A stretch of 64,000 bases of DNA from Ridgeia piscesae (taxonomy: Eukaryota > Annelida > Polychaeta > Sabellida > Siboglinidae): contig JAODUO010000984.1 of NCBI GenBank assembly GCA_025642075.2, positions 1 to 64,000 of the forward strand, read 5' to 3'. Each line of letters opens with the position of its first letter. Position 1 is the first letter of the stretch. Of this stretch, positions 1-11,590 are shown in pieces. The notes below the pieces were generated by a model. That model had not been told where the DNA came from, ran no database searches, and saw only the letters and a list, made by a program, of their open reading frames with translations. Made by a program: the position numbers and the translations under genes.

Positions 1-1285
1 AAAATTTTTGTTACACATAGGACCCCTTTCGTGTATAATAAGGTACCATATCTTTGTTTTAAATGTCTAATAACGAAGAAAACCGAAAGAAACCAAAATT
101 TTACATGGGCTAGATAGGAGGTAATCAAACCACTCGGCTTGGAATAAAGATGGCGATACGCAGTGTTCTATGACGACGATTTAGGCACTGAAAATATTTT
201 TCCCCAGTTTGTCTGATAAGTGAATATGCTTCTTTCACAATTAATGTATACTTATATAGTATACATTTAGGTATATGGAATGTTACAGCTGTGTTTCAGT
301 TCCCCTTTAACAAAGTCAAATATATATATATTACAATCAGACGCGTGCCACACATTACTGTACGTGAGGAAAATATGCGTCAATATAAACTTAAAATACA
401 TATCAATTATGTAAGCTAAATGTTATTGTTAGTAGCTCTATAGCCTACTTAATGTTTACTATCACTTTATTTCTTCCTATTTTATAATGTGATGTTCTGT
501 TTTGATAGGAAAAGTCTTAATTAGTGTTGATCCATTAGTAAGACATCGCTCATTTGTTTACTGAGTTGTTCATCGAGAGGTAACTGGCCGTACTAGTTCA
601 TTAATAGTAGCTTCTTTATTCAAAGTTTTAAGTAGTACAGTTATAAATATAATTCATCCACGCTTAGGTTTGTCATATGTACAATGTTCTACTTTCACTT
701 ACATTGCAACGAGCACATGGCATAAAGTATGAATATTGAATAAATCAGTAGTTTCTGTGGCTAGACAATTACATTCGTGTTATACATAAAAACATCCGTA
801 TTTACAGATTACCTAAATATGTTTTCTTGCAGAACTATATACTTATTACGTTCTCATGATGTAGTAATTGTTAAACATATTAAATTTGACGCAAATATAA
901 AGGTGGCAAGAAATCGTCATAATGCAACCAAACAACGTGAAGCATAATACTAATAATAAATTAACAATATAACTTAAATTAGATAATGAGGGCCAACAAG
1001 GTATAAGTGATAATATGATAATACGTAGGCATACAACAATAATCATATTATTTACGGTCTTAACAGCAATAATATTAGTAGTTGTTATTACACAAATAAA
1101 GCAAACACCATATTATAATTAATAACACTGAATTATTAATAAGAACAGAAGCAAATAATAATGATCTAAACTGTATTTAGTCTACCTATATATGATATAG
1201 CGAAGTGTAAAGTGAAGACTGAACCCAACCCATAAAAATACATATACATATATATGGATGATTTAACCATAGCTTTACACAGATA
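1..1285. other. AT-rich DNA, no gene seen
   Basis: No reading frame longer than about 65 codons and no recognisable domain on either strand. The base composition is strongly AT. I see nothing in it beyond short AT runs. Confidence 0.6.
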
Positions 1286-1708
1286 TGATGTGTTATAGGT
1301 TCTAGAACTATCAGTCATCTTATGTATGCTGATGACCTAGTAATTATGTTCCCATCTGTATCAGGATTGTCTGAACTGATGCTGCTATGTGGACTCTATG
1401 GGTTAAATCATAATAGTAAGTACAATTCCAAGAAAAGTGCTGTGTTAATATGCAAAAGTAAATATATGAAAAAACGTATGTTCTATCATTTCAGATTAAT
1501 GGTGAAACAATCCAGGAAGTTGATAATGTGAAATATTTTGGTCACTTGATTTCTAATACATTACGTGATGACAAGGATATTTTACGGCAATGTCGACAAC
1601 TGCATGCTAGGGGTAATACACTACTGCGGGAAGTTTACATGTGTACCACAGAAATGAAGCTGACTTTGCTTAGAACGTTCTGCTCTCTCGTGTATTCTGC
1701 TCAGCTAT
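1286..1708 (+). pseudogene. Non-LTR reverse transcriptase fragment
   Basis: Translation from about 1310 gives the reverse-transcriptase catalytic block MYADDLVIM (from 1322), followed by the usual downstream region with FNSKK-like spacing (seen as NSKKSAVLICKSK). A stop or frame change near 1530 leads into KYFGHLISNTLRDDKDILRQ (1534-1590) and RTFCSLVYSAQL (to 1707). This order (YADD, then thumb-like region with a FGH motif) is typical of non-LTR retrotransposon polymerases. Only the C-terminal half of the RT is present. There is no endonuclease, and the copy is broken by frameshifts. It ends within about 30 bases of the start of the Gypsy remnant. It is a dead repeat, and the exact clade cannot be fixed from this fragment. 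Confidence 0.75.
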
Positions 1709-1734
1709 GACTTAATTACACACAGCCATTTGGA

Positions 1735-2500
1735 ATTTCCTCCGCCCCCGAGATATTTCAACGCAAGATGTCGACACTACTCGAAGGACTGGACGGGGTA
1801 GAAGTTATCATGGACGATATACTGGTTCAGGGTCGTAACATGGAAGAACTCGACGCCCGTCTCAATACTGTCCTAAGGATAATCAACGACTCGGGCCTGA
1901 AACTCAACCCAAAGAAATGCGTCTTCAGAAAACCCGAACTGACGTATTTTGGTCACCTGATTGGGGGTGATGGCATCAAGCCAGATCCAGAGAGGGTTGA
2001 AGCTCTACTGTAACTGTCACGTCCGAACAACGTTAGCGAACTGAGAACAGTGTTGGGTATGTTTCAGTATCTAGCCTAGTTCGTGTACGATATGTCGTCA
2101 GTGATGAAACCGATGACTGACTTACTCAAGTCTGATGTCATCTGGTCGTGGGACAAGGCACAACAAGCTTCGTTTTGTAAGACGAAAGAACTGTTGACGA
2201 CTACACCGACGTTGTCCTACTACGACTCAACGAAACCGACGGTAGTGAGTGCGGATGCAAGCAGTTACGGAATCGGTGCTGTGCTGGTGCAATCTACAGA
2301 GCCAATCGCCTTCGCGTCAAGGACGCTGACGACCGCGGAACAACGGTACGCCAAATAGAAAAGGAGATGCTTGCAGGTGTTTGGGCGTGCGAGAAATTCC
2401 GAAGATATCTCGTTGGATTGAAGGATTTCAAACTACTTACCGACCATCGACCGTTGGTACCCGAAATCAGAGTCGAAACCTCGATAGATCCTATAATGAA
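1735..2500 (+). pseudogene. Gypsy reverse transcriptase/RNase H, broken
   Basis: RT begins at the region reading FGISSAPEIFQRKM-like (around 1729-1770). The catalytic block is VIMDDILVQG (about 1806-1835), where the usual tyrosine or phenylalanine before xDD is replaced by valine. It is followed by LNPKKCVFRKPELTYFGHLI (1906-1965), a hallmark of Ty3/Gypsy RT. RNase H follows with [15 protein letters not shown] (about 2248-2292) and [15 protein letters not shown] (2311-2355), then a frame change into KEMLAGVWACEKFRRYL and LLTDHRPL (around 2360-2457). In-frame stops at 2011-2013, 2077-2079 and 2356-2358 make this a pseudogene. In a live element this enzyme copies element RNA and degrades the RNA strand. 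Confidence 0.85.
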
Positions 2501-3320
2501 ATCAATCACAGATTTCATAGCTTTGCGACGACGTCATAAATTGCACCAAGGCATCTTGAAATGTCGCGAACGAGCAGCCAGTACCATCTGGTGGCCCGGT
2601 ATCAGTCGCGACATAACGAGGTTCATCGATCGCTGTGATACTTGCCGACGGAATCGACCGACACAGAGAGAACAACCTCTTCGTCCGGTTGAACTACCCG
2701 GAAGACCATGGGGGAAAAGTCGCCATGGATATCTTCCACTACAAGCGAAATGACTATGTCGTCATCATCGACTACTACTCGCGCTGGATCGAAATCAAAC
2801 AATTGACCAGTCTAACGTCTGACTGCGTGATCAGCCGCGTCAAGGCCGTATTTACCACGCATGGTATTCCGGATGTGGTGGTATCAGACAACGGAAGACA
2901 ATTCGTCTCGGACGAATTCAGGAAATTCGCGAAATCATGGTGCTTCGCTCAACACAAACCCATATTCTCCGCAAGAGAATGGGATGGCAGAGCGAGCTGT
3001 GCAGACGGCGGAAAGATTGCTAGACCTCGACGAGTCGGGGATAGGTTTGTTGAACTATCAAGCGTCGCCCCACAGTACAATCGGCGTATCACCGGCAGTG
3101 GCACTAATGGGTCATCAACTCGCCACACGACTGCCCGTTGTGAGAGAACAATTGTCGCCACGTCAACACCGAGATGGGGACATCCGAAACTCCGATCAAC
3201 GTGCCAAAACGACGTACAAGCGATGCTACGATCGGCGACATTGTGTACGCAAATTACCGTCTTAACAAAATGGCGAACCAGTGTTGGTGAAATTGGATGG
3301 GGAGAAGCAGTGATCGACAC
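2500..3320 (+). pseudogene. Gypsy integrase, broken by frameshift
   Basis: An HHCC-type zinc-binding segment is visible, with a histidine pair (RRRHKLHQ) near 2530 and CDTC near 2634. The DDE core follows: MDIFHYKRNDYVVIIDYYSR (2725 on) with the first aspartate and VVVSDNGRQFVSDEF (about 2872-2920) with the second. The glutamate block (SPQENGMAERAVQTAE) appears only in another frame around 2965-3015, so a frameshift near 2930-2960 separates the catalytic residues. The C-terminal part is degraded, and 3329-3649 encodes an acidic, proline-rich tail with PDGPGD/DDPGD-like repeats that may be the integrase tail. Live Gypsy integrases join element DNA to the host genome; this one cannot be made as one protein. 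Confidence 0.85.
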
Positions 3321-3688
3321 CAAGCACTGTGTTCAGAAGTGACCCGCAGAACCGGTCATATGTTGTGAAAACCGGTGCAGGTATCTGCTATCGCAGAAAT
3401 CGAAAGCACCTCCAAGGTGTGCCGAACGTGCTTCCACCAATGCCCAACAATGAGCCTGACGATACGGACATTCAGACTGAGGATCCAGGCGAAATTTTGC
3501 CGCCGGACGGTCCAGGTGATGAAGTCGTGCCGCTGGACGATCCCGGTGATGCAGTCGAGCTGCCAGTGGACGTTCCCGCCGGACTTAATAAGTCGGCAGT
3601 GTATTCCAGATGTGGCCGAGCAGTCCGTCGGCCGGTAAAATTTGAGTAACATTACGTGGTTCGATTTGAACTTTGAAAGAGGGGAGAT

Positions 3689-4110
3689 GTCACGAAATCG
3701 TTAAATTAACCGGGACAAACATTTCAATGTGTGACACCGAGTTTTGCCGGACTCCGTGCTACAAGGCGGACAACGAACCATGCTGGGACTGCAGAATCGA
3801 CATTTTGTATTTTGCCTGAGATAAAGTCATTCTTATTGTTATCTGACGTTACAAACGTTACATCTCTGATTTGACAAGTGTTGGTAATTTAAATATGTTA
3901 TCTTGAAATCATGACATTTCCTGTGGAATGTTGGTGTTACTGAGATTTGCAATGCGATACCGGCCATATGATCAACCACTGGATTGGTCACACCCTACAC
4001 TAATCTTGAATATAATTATGTGACGGGAATGCATGTTGTGCTAAATAAAAGCTAGTAGTGTGGGTAATAATTTGTCTTTAAATCAAACAGTCCATTTTGA
4101 ACTGGTTAAC
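3689..4110 (+). repeat. Probable 3' LTR of the Gypsy remnant
   Basis: It starts TGTCACG directly after a purine-rich tract (GAAAGAGGGGAGA), the normal plus-strand primer/LTR arrangement. An AATAAA polyadenylation-like signal lies at 4043-4048. There is no second LTR in the window to compare with, so the 3' boundary is a guess. Confidence 0.5.
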
Positions 4111-4299
4111 TAATTATACATTTCATGATGTGGTATTCGAGTTCTTTTGAAATTATTCCGCCATTGTCATCGTTCGCTGGGTAACCACAATAACCCAATA
4201 CAAGCAAGAGATGTAAGTTTTATATTGTGTTGATGCCTGCCGTAAGTAACTATACTATTTTGTCTTATTCTTAAAATAAGGATGACTTGGACCGCGTTG

Positions 4300-4720
4300 T
4301 GTCAGTCTGGAATAGCCATCGAATCCGTCCCAGTAGAAACTAAAACGTTCCACATGGGAGGCCTGTAGTATTATATTCGATGCCTGAGGTAGTTTCGACC
4401 AGAAACTACACGAAAGTAGTGGACCAGAGAGACGTCGATATCTGCAGAACGGATTAATGCATCTTCCGGGGTGAATGTACCTGCGACCAGGACATGTTTG
4501 AACTACTGTTAACGTACATGGTACAAGAAGGACGTACACCACCAACAAACGCACGTGAAGGAGTTGACTTATACTACACACTAAGGCCGCTAGTCCCGCA
4601 TGATTTGTTTGGGTAAATTGGTCCTGATAATACTGTTCTCTGTTCGTTTAAAGGACATACATTGGAGTTTCAGGAAGCATTCGCAAAAATTTGACCAGAA
4701 ATCTTTTTGCTGGTTAGTGG
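4300..4720 (+). pseudogene. Integrase-core domain protein, C-terminal part
   Basis: One + frame reads VWNSHRIRPSRN (from 4309), a stop, HGRPVVLYSMPEVVS, another stop, then GECTCDQDMFELLLTYMVQE and GVDLYYTLRPLVPHDLFG (to about 4611). I recognise the WNxHxIRPSRN / LYYTLRP pattern as the end of a transposon-derived integrase-core (DDE) protein family common in fishes, cnidarians and molluscs. At least three stop codons interrupt it. The N-terminal half of the same family lies downstream of it (5085-5520), the reverse of the normal order. Confidence 0.65.
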
Positions 4721-5084
4721 TGATGATGAATACGCATCATTCAAGCTGCTATAGGAATGACGCTGTATGCAAATCTTACAATAATGTTGATTTTTTTTAA
4801 GTATTTAAAAACAGTAAATGTAAAACAATTGTCTTCTACTACACTGAACTGAACACGCTCATGTAAATATTACATGCCAATGTCAATGCGCACTGGTAAT
4901 TACATAATTAATATCCACCTGGCAATGCTAAAATGAAATATGCATGGCAACTACTAGAGCAAAATTTCTGACTGCAAGGTTGAGTTATACAACTGAACAA
5001 GGGTGTAATAACATGGATGTGCAGCGAGTTCTTAAAATGTTTCAGTTTACGTAACAATATTGTTGTGAACGAGGTTACACGACC

Positions 5085-5636
5085 GTGCATTTAAGAGTCC
5101 CTTTGAAAATACCAGATCCACGCATCCTGAAAACTGATATTGAAATTCTCGGTGCCCTGGCCATCAACCACCGCACAGTGATTAGTATGAGGACTCTTAA
5201 ACGCTCGCTGAGTCGGCAAAATCTCTTTCGACGGAGACATTACACTGACATAGTGGAATTAACCGTTTTCATCAATCAGCAAATCCATGGCTCCGGGAAC
5301 CAGCACGGCTACCGTTGGATGCATCTCAAGTGCCGACAGGCTGGGATGGTTGCATCAAAAGAAAGGTAGTTTATACACTGCTGTCTGCTGCAGATTCTTG
5401 ACCCTGGCGGTATCGAAACTCTGTATTTTGCTAAAGGGCCCAATTAATTGGGGCATGTAGGTTCGTATGACAAACTAAAGCACTCAATGAATGTCAATTT
5501 TGATGCCGATGCTTATCTGCCACTAGATGACCTTGATTCCAGTGTGATCAGCTTTGGGCCACAACCACCGGATGGTGAAGGACAGGACGACACCTTGCCT
5601 CTTGTGTGCGAAAATCACTGTGCCCCGTGGTCATGA
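5085..5636 (+). pseudogene. Integrase-core domain protein, N-terminal part
   Basis: The reading frame from 5085 gives VISMRTLKRSLSRQNLFRRR (about 5179-5238), then a helix-turn-helix-like linker and QHGYRWMHLKCRQAG (about 5304-5345). After a stop at 5367 comes LLQILDPGGIE, then GPN*LGHVGSYDKLK (to about 5480). The SxRTLKRxL, GYRxMH, LDPxG and GPNxxWHxDxYDKLK blocks are the diagnostic N-terminal half of the integrase-core family. The WH of the last block is degraded to GH. After KLK the sequence diverges from the family. It is a pseudogene, and its start is not a real translation start. Confidence 0.7.
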
Positions 5637-5946
5637 AATTCTCGGTGCCCTGGCCATCAATCACCGCATAGTGATTAGTATGAGGACTCTTAAACGCTCG
5701 CTGAGTCGGCAAAATCTCTTTCGACGGAGACATTACACTGACATAGTGGAATTAGCCGTTTTCATCAATCAGCAAATCCATGGCTCAAGTGCCGACAGGC
5801 TGGGATGGTTGCATCAAAAGAAAGGTAGTTTATACACTGCTGTCTGCTGCAGATTATTGACCCTGGCGGTATCGAAACTCACCAAACACCTTGCCTCTTG
5901 TGTGCGAAAATCACTGTGCCCCGTGGTCATGTATTTCGTGACATGA
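5624..5946 (+). pseudogene. Tandem partial copy of the integrase-core fragment
   Basis: The stretch from about 5632 to 5880 repeats 5137-5420 almost base for base (ISMRTLKRSLSRQNLFRRR again at about 5670). A small deletion removes the GNQHGYRWMHLKC part and shifts the frame. A 50-base segment (TTGCCTCTTGTGTGCGAAAA...) at 5592-5634 recurs at 5888-5930, marking the duplication joints. No catalytic triad is recoverable. Confidence 0.7.
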
Positions 5947-5964
5947 TTTTGTGGCAGGCGCCAG

Positions 5965-6030
5965 TAAAATAAGTGGCGGCCGCCAGATAATTAAGTGGCG
6001 GCCGCCAGATAATTAAGTGGCAGCTGTCAA
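5965..6030. repeat. Short tandem repeat with NotI-like palindromes
   Basis: About three copies of a 22-base unit containing AAGTGGCGGCCGCC and AGATAATT. Two carry the palindrome GCGGCCGC; the third has decayed to AAGTGGCAGCTGTC. Confidence 0.7.
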
Positions 6031-6344
6031 CAAATATATAATTTATTCATCGTGGCACCAACGAATGCACTCGAGATCGGCCCCATGTCTGCTAGTTAGT
6101 ATTTATGTTTGACCTCCTTTGGGTAAATGTAAACGGTAAATGCTTATATAGCATAAAATCCATCCTCGGGACTAATCAATACACTTCACACATTACTCCT
6201 TGACAGGTCTGTTAATATCAAATTAAAATTATTAGCAAATAATTACGGTATAATTTGATGTGGTTATTTTCACATTACAGTTGTGCTTATCTTCATGTAA
6301 CAATTGCGCCTTTTATATTAAATATGCGTAATATAATGCATATT

Positions 6345-6345
6345 A

Positions 6346-6441
<96 letters not shown>

Positions 6442-6464
6442 ACACACACAAAAAAAAAAACATA
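6345..6464. repeat. (TA)n-(CA)n-(A)n microsatellite
   Basis: A compound simple repeat: TA dinucleotides, then CA dinucleotides, then a run of about ten A. It immediately precedes the left end of the next MITE. Confidence 0.95.
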
Positions 6465-7467
6465 GGGAAACCCGGGCAATACGGGAGAGTTAACGTTCCG
6501 CTGTTCGTCGCACCCACACTTTGCGCATTAGGTTAACAGTTTTTTGTGGATCGGCCAAACACACCAAAACACAACTATGCATGGTATTGTTTTTTGGTTG
6601 ACATCATTATTTTATTATAAAAACAGACTATCCCGTTTTACCCGCAAAATTCCCATTTTACCCGCATATACGGTTAAAATGGGATTTTGATCCGGGAAAT
6701 ATGGGATGCATATTTAGTTGTGTCATTCGCTAATGTGACGTGGTCCTACATATTCAGAATACTTATTTTAAGTAACTGATATATAAGCGCTAGTATACTA
6801 CAATAAGAATAGTAAAGATATGCGATATGGTAAGGTCATATATGCAAAAGTCATACCTTTTTTATGAATTTGACTGCCGTACCTTGGGTGGATTACTATT
6901 TCTGTATAATTATGTAATCCTTATATCTCATATCTTTATGTAACTTAGTGAGCTACTAGTTAAATTAAGCGATCTACTGAAACAGGCATATTTCCAAAGT
7001 AAATTGCATTTTTAATGTTTTGCAATGAAAAATACAAAAACGAGACGGCATAACAAGCACAATTGTTGATCCCATTTTGCCCGCATTAGGAAATCCAATT
7101 TTGCCAGGAATAGGCACGGTTTAATCAAACTGTGATATATTAATTATCGCTCACTCTCACGAAAAACGCTGAAACACTCATAAATTAATATTACATCCTC
7201 ACGACATTCGAAATTGAAATATGACAAGTTGTTACTTAGCAAACTTAGACGAATCGTCAAACAAACAATTTAGTAAGGGATCAAAGCTAAGGATTACTAA
7301 CGATTGTTTCAATCCGCGCGAAGAATTGCATACCAATTGGTTTATACAGTAGTCAGCAGATCCCACTATGCTAGTTGGAATCGAAAATAAACTTTGTTGC
7401 AGCACTATTCTTTGCATATAGCGATGTCCCATTTTACCCGAGTATCCCGTTTTACCAGGGTTTCCCC
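6465..7467. mobile_element. 1.0-kb MITE with TA target site
   Basis: The ends are inverted: GGGAAACCCGGGCAATACGGGA on the left matches the reverse complement of TCCCGTTTTACCAGGGTTTCCCC on the right, allowing a few changes. TA lies outside both ends (6463-6464, 7468-7469). Motifs close to CCCATTTTACCCG or its complement recur inside, near 6630-6690, 7072-7083 and 7428-7455. No transposase is encoded. I infer a non-autonomous DNA transposon of unassigned superfamily. Confidence 0.75.
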
Positions 7468-7477
7468 TATATAAAAT

Positions 7478-7594
7478 GTACAAATGATGGCAGTAACTAA
7501 GAATAATGTTAATGAAACATCACTGTGTAGTCACTTACCTATGTGAGTTATCCATATAACGCATGTTAAAACAGTAGTTATTAACAACTGAAAT
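7478..7594. repeat. Left arm of a distant inverted repeat
   Basis: This ~115-base stretch is the inverted counterpart of 11480-11590, matching nearly throughout apart from a few substitutions and a small indel. It could be one terminus of a larger element filled by later insertions. Confidence 0.85.
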
Positions 7595-7660
7595 AGCAGT
7601 GATGTCATAGTAACAGGTTTCCTTAAAATGACCACAGTTTCCATTTCATGTGCCCCTAAA

Positions 7661-7750
7661 CAGGGGCGTCGATCCGGTTTTAAAAGTGGGGGGACGGGGG
7701 ACCAATTTATATATATACATATATTTATGTATTTTTATGTATAATTTGTA

Positions 7751-7799
<49 letters not shown>

Positions 7800-9932
7800 G
7801 TGCTAATTCTAAAATAAACAAAGGCCTTTATGTTATGCTATTTAAAATAGTTATGTTGGCTACATATATTTGAAGAGGGGACATGGCTCAATCCTTGAAA
7901 ATTTGGAGGCTAGACTTTGGACCCATAACTGCTTGCCTGATTTATAGAGTGACAACAAGGACTTATGTGCATATAAGTCCGTGGCACTAAGTCCATTGCA
8001 TTAATCTTTCCCTATAGTTCTACTAGTGTGTTCTATTTATATCTATGGTCCGTGGTGACAAGATACAAATGTTACACGGGTGCCTGGGTAGGACTTCCCA
8101 ATCCCACCATTTGGCAAAAAAATTGTCATCACTCAAATGGGATCAAATTACACAAAGTGCGGGAATCCGCTGGTTCCGCCGTAGGCGATATAAGTATCCA
8201 CCAGGGCGACCAGGCTGCAATCCAAGGGGTGACAGGACAAACACAAATTAATCATCTATAATGTGCTTGATGGCTAGTGCCTATTAATATATCAACACAA
8301 AGGTGCAAATTGACAGAGCCCGGCATGGTGAATATTTACTGAACTAAGAACTAGTTGCGGCCAACCAAGTAATCTATCTAATAATTTTCCACTGGGTAGT
8401 CGGAAGTTTATATCTGAACTCGTATATTAATTTTACTACTAGATCGATGTAGGGTTTTTAAGAAAGGGGAGTGATCAACCTCGCTATATGCCTGTCAATT
8501 TGTTTTTATGAACTGAAAAAGTGGGGGGACATTTCCTATGCTGTCGCCTCAGGCTGAAAAGTGGGGGGACGTGGTCCCCTCATCCCTCACCGATCGACGC
8601 CCATGCTGTGTAGAACTTCGCAATCATACATTTTGGCAAATGAATTTGTCATCACTCATACAGGAATAAGTTACACAAAGTGCAGGAATCCGCCGCTTCG
8701 GTCGTAGGCGATAAGCATCAAGCGGGCAAGGGGTGACTGTGAAACACAAATTTCATAATTTATAATGTGCTTGATGGTTAGAACCTACTAATAATATCAA
8801 CACAAGGATGCAAACTGATAGAGCACGGCAGCGGCTCAGCCCGGTGTCGCGCTTACATTTTCCCGGTCGTTATAAACTTTCCGATTAACGTTTCTGCGCA
8901 TGCGCGATAAATATAAAATGTGCAGCGAAACGACAAAGCATTTTTGGTATGAATGCCACGGGCTGTTCGTCAACTCTCCTGTGATGATTCCTGTGAAGAG
9001 TTGCTTAAAATGTCGTTCAATACAATAACGTCTTACGTTTGTTTAAATCACCGTCACGGATTATGGCGCACTATAGTCACGTTTGCTATCAAAACATGCT
9101 TCAAAACTTGTTTGCCTCGTGTTAATTTGCTACAAATAACTTTATGTATATCCTAACGAACAACCCGTAATATATATATATATATACCATAAATGCATTT
9201 TCCTTTCGCTGCACATTAATGATTTTACATTTATCGCGCATGCGCAGAAATGTCAATCGGAACGTTTATAACGCCGGAAAAATGAAAGTGCTACACCGGC
9301 ATGATGATTATTTACTGAAGCAAGATCAAGTTGCGCGCTGTGGCCAGTCGATTTTCTAATGGGTGGTCGGAACTTCATATCGCGAGTTTATTGTCTAGCT
9401 ACTAGTCCTATGTAGCGGCTTTTAAGAGAGAGGAGTGGTGAGTCAGGCTACATGCCCCGCAATGTTTCTGAACTGAAAAATGGGGGGGGGGGGGGGGACA
9501 ATTCCTATGCTCTCCCCCACGCTGAAAAGTGGGGGACGCGTCCCCCCATCCCCCACCGATCGACGGCCGTGCTAGAGCCTATAAATAATATCAACACAAG
9601 GTTGCAAACTGATAGAACCCGGCAACGGCGCAGTCCGGCATGATGGTTATTTACTAAAGTAAGATCAAGTTGCGCGGTGTGGCCAGCCAAGCAATTTATC
9701 TAGTCGATTTTCTAATGGGTGTATGGTCGGAACTTCATATCGCGAGTTTATAGACTAGATAGTCCTGTGTAGCGGCTTTTGAGAGAGAGGAGTGGTGAGT
9801 CAGGCTATATGCCTCGCAATTTTTCTGAGCTGAAAAGTGGGTGGGGGGGGGATAATTCCTATGCTGTCCCCCCCACGCTGAAAAGTGGGGGGACGCGTCC
9901 CCCCCCCCGTCCCCCACCGATCGACGCCCGTG
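7661..9932. mobile_element. hAT-like non-autonomous element with 8-bp target duplication
   Basis: The left end is CAGGGGCGTCGATC and the right end, read inward, is CACGGGCGTCGATC. The 8-bp direct repeat CCCCTAAA flanks it exactly at 7653-7660 and 9933-9940. A CAGGGG-type terminus with an 8-bp duplication is typical of the hAT superfamily. The 2272-bp interior has no transposase. The right arm (a G-run block with GAACTGAAAAGTGGGGGGAC and CCGATCGACGCCC) is present three times, ending at about 8603, 9566 and 9932, so the element has grown by internal duplication. A separate MITE sits in the second arm (8845-9295). Confidence 0.85.
8845..9295. mobile_element. 451-bp MITE inserted into the hAT-like element
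   Basis: Long terminal inverted repeats contain CTGCGCATGCGCGATAAAT on the left and ATTTATCGCGCATGCGCAG on the right, with outer ends TGTCGCGC and GTGCTACA. CCGG is duplicated at 8841-8844 and 9296-9299. The paralogous arm near 9630 reads CAGTCCGGCATGATGG without the insert, which is an empty site. There is no coding capacity; it is mobilised, if at all, by an unseen transposase. Confidence 0.85.
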
Positions 9933-10307
9933 CCCCTAAACACAATTAGTTTGGTCATTTCTTGACGGGATGATGACAATGACAATGTGCAATAATCTGA
10001 GTGTGTGTTTTGGCATTTCTTTGTCCGCACTGTCAGGTATGCCATGAAGACCCATCTTGTCAGAGCAGATAGATGCATGTTCGATTTCCATCCCAATGAC
10101 ATAGGTTCTATATAATCCGGGTCACAGCACTTCCCCTAAGCTGGAGGCTACAGCCTATCCCACTTGATCATTATTCACATTGCCAAGGACCACAGTGACA
10201 AATATTTAGATCCCTACCCCAACATAGTGAACCAACTCAAAACATTCAACAGCTGTGGTTTGGGTGGCTGCTTGACAACAAATACGCGTTCACTTTAGGT
10301 ATTTATA

Positions 10308-10788
<481 letters not shown>

Positions 10789-10812
10789 GTATGAGGAATA
10801 TAATGGAACCAT

Positions 10813-11287
10813 TGTATTACATTTTTCCGGGAGTTATAAACTATCCGGGTGACGTTTCTGCGCATGCGCGATAAATGTAAACCCATCAATGTGCAGCGAA
10901 ACGCAAGGCATTTATCATATAAATATCACGGGCTGTTCGTTAGCTCTACTGTGGTACACGTGATTATAATACTGTGAAGAGTTGCTTAAAATTTCGTTAA
11001 CTACATTAAAATAGTACGTCTGTTTAAATCACTGTCACGAATTATGGCGCACTACTGTCACGTGATATACGCTTGCGATCAAAATATACCTCAAAACTGG
11101 TTTGCCTCGTGTTAATTTGCGACAAATAACATTGCTGAAAGGTTATATACGTCATAATGAACAGCCCGTGGTATTATACCATAAATGCTTTGGGTTTTGC
11201 TGCATTTAGATGATTTGACATTTATCGCGCATGCGCAGAAACGTCACCCGGATAGTTCATAACGCCCGGGAAAATGTAAACGCTACA
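10813..11287. mobile_element. Second copy of the CTGCGCATGCGC MITE
   Basis: 475 bp, homologous over its whole length to 8845-9295 (shared TAAAATTTCGTT..., TTATGGCGCACTA, GGTTTGCCTCGTGTTAATTT). The inverted termini are extensive: TTCCGGGAGTTATAAACTATCCGGGTGACG... on the left mirrors the right end, and the arms can be followed for roughly 130 bases. No clear target duplication is visible for this copy. Confidence 0.8.
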
Positions 11288-11479
11288 GCGTATTTGTTGT
11301 CAAGCAGCCACCCAAACCATAATAATATCGAACCAAACCAATCAGACCAGCGGCGCCGCGTTACGGAAAACATCATACCAAACGTGTAACCCGAAGCGCC
11401 AATGGTGGCATCAATTTGAACTACATTGAGGAAGTTTGCCTATACCTGAAAGATCTAGTAGTCGGTGCTAATCATGGCA

Positions 11480-11590
11480 TATCAGTTGTTAATAACTAGT
11501 GTTTTAACATGCGTTATATGGATAACTCACATAGGTAAGTGAATACACAGTGATGTTTCATTATTCTTAGTTACTGCCATCATTTTTACA
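11480..11590. repeat. Right arm of the distant inverted repeat
   Basis: Inverted counterpart of 7478-7594, about 3.9 kb away, containing GCGTTATATGGATAACTCAC and ACACAGTGATGTTTCATTAT. Confidence 0.85.

Larger units (their letters stand above)
1727..4110 (+). mobile_element. Ty3/Gypsy LTR retrotransposon remnant, 5'-truncated
   Basis: Contains, in order, the second half of a reverse transcriptase, RNase H, integrase, a purine-rich tract (3674-3686) and a probable 3' LTR beginning TGTCACG at 3689. Gag, protease, the first half of RT and the 5' LTR are missing. Stops at 2011, 2077 and 2356 and at least two frame changes show that it is dead. The right boundary is uncertain. Confidence 0.85.

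Noticed and set aside
4255..4581. Minus-strand 108-codon frame with YWDGFDGYSRL, which resembles an integrase phrase
   Set aside because: The + strand of the same bases carries the recognisable WNSHRIRPSRN region; the minus-strand likeness appears to be coincidence.
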